Made by a program: the position numbers and the translations under genes
Shown: piece by piece, positions 55,300 to 64,000 of the stretch
Layout of the letters: every line of letters starts with the position of its first letter
How positions within the stretch are numbered: position 1 is the stretch's first letter
Origin: Dromiciops gliroides
Lineage: Eukaryota > Chordata > Mammalia > Microbiotheria > Microbiotheriidae
Direction: 5' to 3'
DNA: 64,000 nt
Assembly (NCBI RefSeq): GCF_019393635.1
Contig: NC_057867.1
Coordinates: forward strand, 56,432,492-56,496,491
The notes under the pieces: model-generated
Databases searched by the model: none
Told to the model about the DNA's origin: nothing
Seen by the model: only the letters and a program-made list of their open reading frames with translations

Positions 55300-55525
55300 G
55301 GAGAAAACTCATTTGAAACAGTGATACTTGAGTTGGGTTTTAAAGACTGGAGAAACTATGTACTGGGCAGAATATTTTGGCATATATGTGAAGGGTGGAT
55401 TTAAATGAGGAGAGCCTGGAGACAAAAAAAACAGTTAAGAGGCTGGTACAATAGTCCAGACAAGAAGTGCCAGGATATTGGTGATGGGAGTAAAGAGGAA
55501 GGGACAGAATTCAGAAATAAAACCA
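55300..55525 (-). mobile_element. L2-clade LINE fragment, antisense
   Basis: GAGTTGGGTTTTAAAGACTGG, GTTAAGAGGCTGGTACAATAG, TCCAGACAAGAAGTGCCAGG. The 62-84-residue frames nearby are antisense shadows. Confidence 0.55.
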
Positions 55526-56038
55526 GCATATTTTGGGAGCATTCTAATGTCACGGCCAATTCAACCATGAAAGTTTATATATTTCACTGTTTAAGTATTT
55601 TAATATCAGTGGAACTGAGATCTCGTCTAGGGGAGCTACATTAATAGGAAGAATGCCCATTAGCTAAATATGACTATTCATTATTTTTGTCCATATCCTC
55701 CCATCAGTCCTGCACAGAGAACCCCTAACATTCTACAGACCACTTAGTGAGGTCTTTTCACATTTTGTTATAGTATAGCACTTAGGCTATCCATCAGTGA
55801 TCTTTCACTCATGCTACATGACTGGCCCACCTTTTATTGGTAATACATTTCCTGCATGATAAGCTCTTCTGCTATTTCTTTCCTGTAGGCTGTTACTGGG
55901 AATATTCTATAGGGAATAGCACTTGCATGTATCTCCATGCTTTTCAGATCTTGCAACTTTGAGCCTTTAGAGATTTTAGTATCTCAGATTGATAAGCATA
56001 CATCAGTAGGCAAACATTTGGATTTTGAAAAAAGAAAG

Positions 56039-56051
56039 GGTGTGTGTGTGC

Positions 56052-56105
<54 letters not shown>

Positions 56106-56112
56106 ATGTATC
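56039..56112. repeat. (TG)n microsatellite
   Basis: About 30 TG steps with GTAT interruptions at the right end. Produces CVCVCV and THTHTH frames on the two strands. Confidence 0.95.
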
Positions 56113-56239
56113 TGGGTGAACACTAGGGAGCAGCCTGGAATCATTGAAATAACGTCAATTTCCCAAGAGCAATCCAATCCATTCTCTTCCTCCTATTCAG
56201 TTTTGAGCCCAAACTGCTGTCCATCTGCAGTCACTCAAA

Positions 56240-56930
56240 TATATGTACTGATGCATTAACTCAATGGACTGGTCATTCAATTGCACATCTTCTTCTGGAT
56301 AATGGATATTTCCTATCTATTTAGCTTTTCCTATGTTGGCCATTAAGCTGGTCTCTTGAATAATCATGGATGCCATTGAAGAGACTCTTCAATTTTGGCA
56401 GACATTTGATACAGTCAGCATAATGTTGTCCCAAATAGGAGTAGTTGGAGGACCTCACACTCTTATTCCATTTGGACCCTGCATAAGACATCTTCTATGG
56501 CAATGTCAAACACCTCTGGTGAGCTGATGTTCCCCTGTATTAGGCTTCACTCAAAGTCAGTAACCAGAAGGTCATTGGCCAGTTTTCTCTCTGTCTGTAG
56601 TTGCATTTATTAAGGAATCCTGTACAATATTAATATGTGTTGGAAGAAAGCCTTTATGGTAGCTTTTTGCTCCACTGAGTCAAATGCTTTTTTTAGTAAT
56701 CAACAAAAACACAGCAGGATCTGGGATTCTCTACATGTTTCAGAAAACTGTATGGCTTTAAAGATGTAGAAAACAATTTGTGAAAGCCAGCCCATGCCCT
56801 TCTCATTTCTTCATCAATATATGTATAGATCGTTCTCATAAGGATTTTATGAGGATAAGAAAGCAGGCAGAAGAATGGGTAGTTACTGATATCTACTCAG
56901 TCATTTATTTTTGTTTAATAATGTTGTTGG
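56240..56930 (-). mobile_element. RTE-clade LINE, reverse-transcriptase fragment
   Basis: Minus-strand translation in pieces gives KILMRTIYTYIDEEMRRAWA-like sequence, CVFVDY followed after a frame change by KAFDSVEQKATIKAFFQ, and IQGNISSPEVFDIAIEDVL. These correspond to the conserved KAFDSVE and RQG.SP.LF....E.V blocks of RTE-type reverse transcriptases. Several stops and frame changes; dead. Confidence 0.65.
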
Positions 56931-57239
56931 TGATTTTCCCCTTCCCACACTTGAGATAGCTCCTTCAAGGCTTTCATGCCTGTGTCGTTGCCAGGACCAA
57001 TGCACTCTCTGGTTCTATCCAGCTACTCTTTCTGCTTTAGTCTTCCTGGTGCCATTTCTCTGTCTTTGTGTAGTGCATTGGAGACAGAAGTACTAGGCAA
57101 ATGTCATATTTCCTATGCCACTGAGGATGGCCAGAGTTCATTCAAGAGACCTAACAAGTACTTTTATAAGCAAATACTCACAAATGGCAGCATTACATTA
57201 TTTTCTTCTACTTGCATTATAACTGATCTTTAAGAAAAG

Positions 57240-57700
57240 GTCAAAAACCTTTTATTGATGACTTTTGTTTTGTACATTAGTCATTTCTACATATACTGTG
57301 CCTGCCACCCATCCATCCAATAAGTTTTACTTTGTAACAAAGAAAAAGTGTTAAACAAAACCAACCACATTGCAGTGGCCACATCATATGGTATGTGCAA
57401 CATTCTATACCCATAGTCCACTTCTCTAAACAAGGGATAGAGATAGATTTCTTCATATGTTCCTCAGGGTTGAAATTGATCACTGCATGTATTGCTTTAT
57501 TTTGTAATAGAAACTCTCTTTGCTTTGTGATTAAAAGCAGTAGATCAGAGTGATGGGCACTAGATGATGTAGCACACAAATGAGACCAAAGGAACAAATT
57601 TGCTGCTGCCTACAGAATGTCTTACTTTAGTATGACATTGATTTTGCTTAATATACATTAAGGACCCTGTATGCTTGTCTTTCAAAGAAAAAATGTTTTC
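57240..57700. other. No feature recognised
   Basis: The 106-residue minus frame at 57277-57597 has no motif I recognise. No repeat named. Confidence 0.4.
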
Positions 57701-57945
57701 ATTTTATATACATGTATATACACAAACATATACATATATAGGAATTAAAATCATATAAACAAAACCAAAAACTGCAATTGAATATATTCAGTTTATATCA
57801 CTCTATGTGTATATCTATCTGTATATCTATCTATCTATCTATCTATCTCAGAGTGATAGGCACTAGGTGATATATACACACATGCACATGCATGTTTATA
57901 TACATATATGTGTATGTACATGTGCATACACATACACACCTATAT
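57700..57945. repeat. AT-rich alternating tract with (TATC)n
   Basis: TACATGTATATACACAAAC, a TATC run at about 57822-57848 and TGTGTATGTACATGTGC alternation. Confidence 0.8.
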
Positions 57946-57959
57946 GTAAACTTAAGACA

Positions 57960-58770
57960 TTTTTCAATTGCTGTTTTGTTGTTGTTTTTTGCTTCCCAAG
58001 ACAAAGAGGAAGTCAGGATTTGTAAGTTTTTGCCTACCATTCAAGGAGCAGACCTGAACAATAGCAGCAGGCAAGAAGCCCAACACAAGCACCGTTTGTC
58101 TCTGTCCACTGGACGAATTACTGTGCTATGAGGAGGGGAGAGGGGGGAGAAGGAGAATCTGCTGATGCAGCTTCTGCCTGACCCCTGTCTCCAGTTTGTC
58201 TCTCCCCACATCCCTCCCCACCACTCCCAGTTAGATTAAAGGGGGTCTTCCATTCTCAGTCCTCAAGCTGAGCTGCAGTGAACATTAGAGATGAGAGAAA
58301 ACTGCAGCCACTGTATTTCTTGGCAATCTGCTTGAATAAAAATAGAGATCTGCTGAGTCAGGATTCTCATATCTGCAAACCTTCCCCAGCTGGGGAAAGA
58401 TACTTTTCTCCCCCTCTTTTGAATGTTTACTTAAATTAGGTCTCCCCTTCCCAAGCCAAAGAGATACATAACCTGCCTGGAAGTTGGTCTTTTCAAAGAG
58501 AAATGCATTCTTTATATATGAATTTCTCTGCTCATTTGAACTGCTCCTAACTGTTAAGCCTAAAATATCTGCTTTCTTTGGGGAGATGAAATAAGATCTC
58601 CATTTATCTGGTTCCAAATCTACACATCAAACATAGCAACACGTTCCATACTGAGCGGGCGCCACTCTTTTGCTAGCATCACTCACCCCTGCCTGCTTGC
58701 CTTCTTAAAGTACAAAAGCTTTAGACAAAACTCAGCGAGGGAAGAATGCATGGGAGAAGGACAGATAGAA
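57960..58770. other. Repeat-free block, possible regulatory sequence
   Basis: No recognisable repeat for about 800 bp, which is unusual in this window. The 110-residue minus frame at 58285-58617 has no known domain and no start context that convinces me. Confidence 0.3.
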
Positions 58771-59189
58771 TCTTAAGAAATGGTCCCCATTTCCCCATCT
58801 TGTCCAACGGGAGCAATGAGAGGATGTCAGAGGCACTTCCTCTCCTCCTTGCTTTACTTCATGACCAAAACCACTGACCTTTTTCTTAGTGATAACATCA
58901 GGCCCCAGTGGAGAGAGATGAAATGCTCTTGCCTCCCTGTGTCAGGAGAGAATGTTAACACACCACAGGATAGCATCATTCCCATAGGGAAAACTAGCAA
59001 AGGCTTTGGCCCTTCCTTTATGGTAACTGTTTCAATAACTAAGTCAAAACCTTTGCTGATGCTGTCTTCTCTGGGAAGAATTTTAGTGTTCTCTCCTGCC
59101 AATGATTGCTTTAAGTTTCTAACCCATTTGTCCCTTTCCTAATCAATGTTGTTGATCAATTTCAAATTTTTCTGTTCCCTGAATGTGAT

Positions 59190-59755
59190 GTACACAGTTT
59201 AACCCCCATGTCTGGAATGTCCTCCCTCCTTTCCCTCCTTTAGGAATCCTTAGCTCCCTTGTGGCTTTGCTCAGGTGTCCTCTCCCCTGCCTGAGGCCTA
59301 TCCTGACACCCCTAGTTGTTAGTGATTTTACCTGCCTGCCACATTACTTTGTAATTTACTTATTTGTATACATTTTGTATTCCCCTTGAAGAATAGAAGG
59401 TCCCTAGAGGGCAGGGATTGTTAGGGTTAGGTTTTGCTCTTCTATCCCCACCATCTAACACGAAGCTTCACGTAGAGTAGGCACTGAAAACCTGCTTGCT
59501 GAATTAAATCGAACTGAATTTCAGCCTGGGAGGCAGCTGTGATATAGCAGAAAGCCCTGAATTTGGGGTGAGGAGACTCATCCTTGACTATGAATATGAT
59601 TATTCTACTTCCTGGCAGCAGCACCTTGGGTGACTGTTCCTCATCTATAACCTGGAGGCATTAAGGCAACTAGCTACCTCCCAGGTTTGTCCTGAGGATG
59701 AAATGAGATCATGGACTTGACTATAAAGTACCATATAAATGTTAACTGTTACGAT
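59190..59755 (+). mobile_element. L2 LINE 3' end followed by a MIR SINE
   Basis: L2: CATGTCTGGAATGTCCTCCC, GCTTTGCTCAGGTGTCCTC, AAGGTCCCTAGAGGGCAGGG, GAGTAGGCACTGAAAACC. MIR (59525-59755): GGGAGGCAGCTGTGATATAG, GGATGAAATGAGATCATGG, ATATAAATGTTAACTG. Confidence 0.7.
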
Positions 59756-60179
59756 CTTCTCCTTAAGTAAATAACTGTCATCGATTACTCTTGGCTGTCC
59801 AGACTCTCTTCCAGCTCTTGAAAGGAGTAATATTTTCCCTTATGAAAACTTTTTTCCTGAAAGTTTGCTGAAGAATCGAAAGTTTTGCCAGCAGTATCTT
59901 GTAGTTTCCAGAGCTCTGGATTGGGAGACAGGCAGGGGTATGGCGGAACCAGCTTGCACTGGCTTTTGAGAGCCAAATTCAGAAATCAGCAAACTATGGA
60001 TCGGGTCATTGTATTGTTTTGTTGCTGGTTTATCATTTAGGAAAGGGATGGAAAATGTTAATGATGCCGAAAAAACTAAAAGTATATCTTGGAGAGTTTG
60101 TTAAACATTTACTAGCATGCTCTTATAGTTAGGAGCCCTGGATTCTAGTTACTAGCTTTACTGTTTACTCCCTGTATGA

Positions 60180-60380
60180 CCTTAGAATCAAAGAATGTTT
60201 GAGCTAGATGGGATTATGGAGATCTTCTAGTCTAATACCTTCATTTCATAGACGAGGAAATTGGGGCCCAGAGAAGGAATGTCACTTGTCCCAGGCTGCA
60301 CAGCAATGTAGGAGAAAGCTAAGACTGAAACCCATGCCTTTCAATTACAAGGCCTGCAGATGCTCTTTCCACTCTACTAC
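60180..60380 (-). mobile_element. THER1 SINE, antisense
   Basis: TTTGAGCTAGATGGGATTATG, GACGAGGAAATTGGGGCCC, GCTCTTTCCACTCTACTACA. Confidence 0.75.
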
Positions 60381-60653
60381 AGCTGTCTAGGGGCAACTGG
60401 GTGGTGCTGCAACAGATAGAGTGCCAGGCCTAGGATAAGGAAGACTCATATTCCTGAGTTCAAATCCAGCTTCAGATATCCACTAGCTGTGTGACCCTGG
60501 GCAAGTCACTTCACCCTGTTTGCCTCCATTTCCTCATCTGTAAAATGAGCTGGAAAAGGAAATGACAAACCACTCTTGTACCTTTGCCAAGAAAACCCCA
60601 AATGGGGTCACAAAGAGTTAGTCATGACCGAACAACAACAGAAACAGCTGCCT
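60379..60653 (+). mobile_element. Long-form marsupial SINE with target-site duplication
   Basis: The element is 60389-60643: GGGGCAACTGGGTGGTGCTG, GAGTTCAAATCCAGCTTCAG, GCCAAGAAAACCCCAAATGG, GACCGAACAACAACAG. Flanks ACAGCTGTCT and ACAGCTGCCT. Confidence 0.9.
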
Positions 60654-60944
60654 TGGAGAAGTTACTGTCCTTCTCTGGGGTGTTTCCTCCTCTGTAAGAT
60701 GAGGAATTAGAAGAATTCTAAGATTCCTTCCAATTCTCACATTTGAATCTTTTAATTCAATTTAATCAATAAATAGGGAACATCAAGTGGGTGCTTGGCA
60801 CTGAGGGAGACTCAAAGGATAGATAAGATCTGGTTTCTGTCCTCAACAAAGATAATCTAATAATATCTTGGGTCCCATGACTGGAGTTTCTAAGGAATCC
60901 ATAGTACTTCTTTTCTTTCCTTTCCTGAGGGTTATTTCTTTGTT

Positions 60945-61110
60945 CACTTGACAAGCATTTATCAAACAGCTAGCATGTTTAAAACAATGTGATGGGTGAA
61001 GGGAATATAAATACAAAGATGATGAGACAGGCCTCTGTCCTCAGAGAGCTTACATTCTCCTGGGGAAAATAATATGTACAGTACACACTCAGAAAAGTAA
61101 ATATAGGATA
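60945..61110 (-). mobile_element. L2 3' end fragment, antisense
   Basis: CAAGCATTTATCAAACAGC, CTCAGAGAGCTTACATTCTC, AATAATATGTACAGTACAC. Confidence 0.6.
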
Positions 61111-61114
61111 TATA

Positions 61115-61955
61115 CAAAGTAAGTATATTTTTGGAGGGATCCAATGTCTAGGGGGTCATTATAATTATTGGATTCCATACCTTTGTTAATAATATGGGAA
61201 CTATCATTCACATGGTCAATTAATCACAGTAATAAAGAATGAAAGGAAAGAGATTAGCCAGTGTTTCCTCATAGCTAGCTGTGACAAACAAATCCATTTT
61301 TGGATTGTAAATATTACAAAGGCTCCAAACTTGTTTATTCATAAATATAACTTATAACCTACCATTTTCTAAACCACATAGTTCTTGCTGTCCTTTCCAG
61401 GATTTTTTTGTTTGTTGCTTAGTTTTTTCGATTAAATAATCCTAACCAGTGTTCACGTGTAGTATAAATCAGCCCCAGGAACTGCATGTAAATTAGATTT
61501 TGAACATATCAATTTCTCTCACTCAGATTCACTATGTGATATTCTCATGCAAAATGTCTTTACTTTTCTAAGTTTGGATGATTTTTCCATACCAATCTGT
61601 CAAACATCATATCAAAGGATATATAATAAGATGCCAATCTGAATTCTTTCAGATAGGCTAGATGTTTCAAAACTCCTGGCCATCTGATAAATCTGATTGT
61701 AATGCTTGGGGCTTCCTCAACTATGCCCCCCAGAGGGATAGGGTAGAATCTAAGCCTCATTTAGATACATAGCTTAGGCTCTTTGGAATTTCTCTGCCCT
61801 CAAAGAATTTCCATGCTGGCAAATTGACTCTTAAGTTTAAGGTGGTTCCCTTCCCCAGAACCCAGTGGTTTACCTGGACCAGCTCCTCTACTCCTGAAAG
61901 TCATAACTGGGTTGAAGAACCAGGGCTGAAGTTTGTTTTATATATAAAAGGTATA
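61115..61955. other. No feature recognised
   Basis: AT-rich sequence; no family recognised and no supported frame. Confidence 0.4.
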
Positions 61956-61959
61956 TGGA

Positions 61960-61992
61960 GAGTGAATGAATGAATGAATGAATGAATCCATC
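61960..61992. repeat. (GAAT)n microsatellite
   Basis: Six GAAT/TGAA units then CCATCCATC, possibly the tail of an L2 copy. Confidence 0.85.
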
Positions 61993-62216
61993 CATCAATC
62001 AAAAAGCCCAGTTCCTTACTCTTAGTAGATTCTTCGTAGATGTTTGTTTAAATGAATTGAAAATGCCCCTGTGACTCTTTAAATCTGAGCCTAATTGTCC
62101 TCTCTGAATGTTGGAAATGCTATTACTCCTAGAGAAGCTCCCCCTCCCTTGCCTTCCCCTCCTACTTAGTAGGACCCCAATACGAACAATTAGGATTTGC
62201 TACACATTAACTCAGA

Positions 62217-62474
62217 GTACAGCTAGGTGGTGCTATAGTGACTAGAATGCTGAGTCTGAAGTCAGGAAGACATCTTCCTGAGTTCAAATACAGCCTCAGA
62301 CACTTATTATCTGTGTGACCCTGGGCAAGTCACTTCACCCTGTTTGCCTAATTTTCCTCATCTGTAAAATGAAGCAGAGAAGGAAACGGCAAACCACTCC
62401 AGGATCTCTGCCAAGTGAACCAGAAACAGGGTCACAGAGAGTCAGCCATGACTGAAACAACTAAACAACAACAA
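62217..62474 (+). mobile_element. Long-form marsupial SINE
   Basis: TACAGCTAGGTGGTGCTATAG, GTGTGACCCTGGGCAAGTCA, CGGCAAACCACTCCAGGATC, AACTAAACAACAACAAC. Flanks resemble a short duplication around CTCAGAG/CCCAGAG. Confidence 0.88.
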
Positions 62475-62559
62475 CCCAGAGAACACTCAGGTGATAAGGA
62501 ATAATAACAGATTCTCATACAGGGCTCTAAAATTGCAAAACACTTTCCATACTTTATTG

Positions 62560-62760
62560 TTGTGACTCTCAAAGAAATAAAGTAGGGATTGATGATACCA
62601 TCATCAATTTATTATATTCCCCATATGATTATAATTCTAATCCCCATGTGATAGGCGAGGAAACTGATGTAGAGAGGGTTAGGTGACTTGTGCATGGTAA
62701 TGTAGCTAAGTGAATGTCAGAGATTGGATCTGAATCCAGGTTTTCTGGACTCATTAAGTA
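62560..62760 (-). mobile_element. MIR SINE, antisense
   Basis: AATTCTAATCCCCATGTGATA, GGCGAGGAAACTGATGTAG, GGATCTGAATCCAGGTTTTC. Confidence 0.65.
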
Positions 62761-63170
62761 TATTTACTGAGCACCTACTATGTACCAGGAACTGTGCTAA
62801 GTGCTGGGGATACAAAGGAAAAACATGGTTTCTGCTCTCAAGAGGCCCATATTCTAATGGGAGACAGTCATCACAAAAAGAGCACATCCATATACAATAA
62901 AAATAGAGTCAATGGGAGGTAATTTCTGAGGGATGGAAATGGGAGGGGGGCAGGGATGGGAAAAGATTCTTACAAAAGGTGGTATTTTAGCTGCAATTTG
63001 AAGGAAGCCAGGGAAGCTGGAAGACAGAGATAAGGAGGTAGAGCATTCCAGGCATAGGGGTACTGCTAGAGAAAATGCCAGTCTAGAGATGCAATGTCTT
63101 GTTTAAGGAACAGCAAAGAGGCCAGAAACTACATAGAATTTTGCAGGAAAGTACAAGGACTTTAAAATAA
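62755..63170 (-). mobile_element. L2-clade LINE 3' end, antisense
   Basis: GAGCACCTACTATGTACCAG, GTGCTAAGTGCTGGGGATAC, GCAATTTGAAGGAAGCCAGG, GAGCATTCCAGGCATAGGGG. One of the best preserved L2-clade 3' ends here. Confidence 0.85.
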
Positions 63171-63419
63171 TAGCTTCAGCATCTAATAATAAGAAACATA
63201 AATGTTGCAAGCTCAGAAAAAATGGTTTCCTGTTTGAGTTTCTATGGCATCATTTTGTTCTCCATGGACTCTTTCCTGAAAATAAACAGAACTTTCACTA
63301 TCACCTCCCCCACCCCCACCCCCACCCTCAATAAATCTTTCATAATCCCCTCCTATGTATCAGTTCTGAGGAACAAAAGATGAAAATACAACATTTCTTG
63401 CCCCATTTAATGGAGAAGA

Positions 63420-63505
63420 AATAGTACATACCCATATGAATATGTATGTATGTTTATATATATGTATGTTCATATATGTATGCATGTATATATGTATATA
63501 AAATG
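63420..63505. repeat. (ATGT)/(AT) alternating tract
   Basis: TATGTATGTATGTTTATATA and similar. Confidence 0.85.
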
Positions 63506-63529
63506 AATGCTAACTAGTCTTAGAGGGGG

Positions 63530-64000
63530 GCATTATGAGCTAGGGGTATCAGGAAAATCCTCAGCTTTGGCTGAGGTCAGGAAGGAACAGAATTCCAGAC
63601 ATGGGAGGATAGCCTGTGAAAATGTATGGAGGCAAGAGATTGTTTTTTCATGTTTAGGGAATAGCAAGGATGCCAATTTCATTGGCATGTAGAGTTTGTG
63701 AAGGGGAATTATACCCAATAATGATGAAAAGGCAAGTTGTAGATAGATCATAAAGGATTTTAAATGCCAAAAGAAAGGGTTTATATTTGATCCTAGAGAT
63801 AATAAGGAGCCATTGGAATATATTGAGTAGAAGCATGACATGGTCAAATCTGCTTTTTAGTAAAACCATTTTGGCAGCTGTTAGAAGGATGGGTTGAAGT
63901 AGGGAGAGACTTGAGACAGGGAGACTAACCAATTAAGAGGCTGTTGAAATACTTCAGATAAGAGTTGGTGAGGGCCTGAACTATGGCTGTAGCTATGTGA
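63530..64000 (-). mobile_element. L2-clade LINE, reverse-transcriptase C-terminal region
   Basis: Minus-strand 63932-63654 translates to LQPILLTAAKMVLLKSRFDH, then VMLLLNIFQWLLIISRIKYK and LLAFKILYDL. This is the CR1/L2 motif of the type DHVTPLL..LHWLPI..RI.FK..L. It runs off the window end. Probably the same insertion as 62755-63170, with a gap. Confidence 0.85.

Noticed and set aside
58285-58617. 110-residue minus-strand frame
   Set aside because: No recognisable domain or signal, length within chance expectation for this much sequence.

Overview
This is 64 kb of mammalian, almost certainly marsupial (metatherian), nuclear DNA. The main evidence is the repeat content. There are many copies of a tRNA-derived SINE family that begins GGGGCAGCTAGGTGG and contains GTGTGACCCTGGGCAAGTCA, which I know from marsupial genomes. 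Alongside these are older MIR/THER1 SINEs, L2- and L3/CR1-clade LINEs, marsupial-type L1 3' ends, an RTE-clade LINE, a small hAT element and one solo LTR. I cannot name the species. Family names come from memory of consensus sequences, not from a database search.

Only one stretch looks like a real protein-coding gene: 23983-25281 (+), an intronless, intact 432-codon copy of Rab GDP-dissociation inhibitor beta (GDI2). It aligns without gaps to GDI2 residues 1-432, has lost the last 13 residues, is GC-rich, and sits in a CpG-rich pocket with RFX-like sites upstream (22780-22960). A 39-bp (13-codon) minisatellite that is open on both strands (23130-23465) and a long pyrimidine-rich tract (23470-23965) ending in a good 3' splice-site sequence separate the promoter-like part from the ATG. 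An AATAAA lies 76 bp after the stop. A weaker second candidate is an exon-like stretch at 31232-31484 that would encode one membrane-spanning segment.

Layout: 1-9.4 kb is old SINE/LINE debris, with a 60-bp local duplicate. A solo LTR lies at 9.5-9.9 kb. From 10 to 20 kb there are an L2 fragment, two long and one short copy of an old local duplication (about 11.2-12.8, 16.0-16.3 and 17.6-20.1 kb, each with different later insertions), and a pyrimidine-rich region in which a MIR/THER1-type SINE recurs every 265-340 bp. A 1.4 kb G-rich degenerate tandem repeat occupies 20.07-21.43 kb. The GDI2-like locus is at 22.8-25.4 kb. From 28.3 to 38.9 kb, a 590-bp block at 28.3 kb has been copied to 37.9-38.7 kb, where it is bracketed by a 215-bp direct repeat; later L1 and SINE insertions date the events. 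Around 33.8-35.0 kb there is a nest of two L1 ends, a U6 snRNA pseudogene and a hAT element. From 39 to 64 kb there are LINE fragments (L1 ORF2 core, L3, RTE, L2), at least eight young SINEs, several with clean target-site duplications, and repeat-poor blocks in which I recognise nothing.

There is no operon, CRISPR array, rRNA or functional tRNA gene. The tRNA-like sequences are SINE heads. Most short open frames are SINE antisense, L1 ORF2 remnants or low-complexity sequence.
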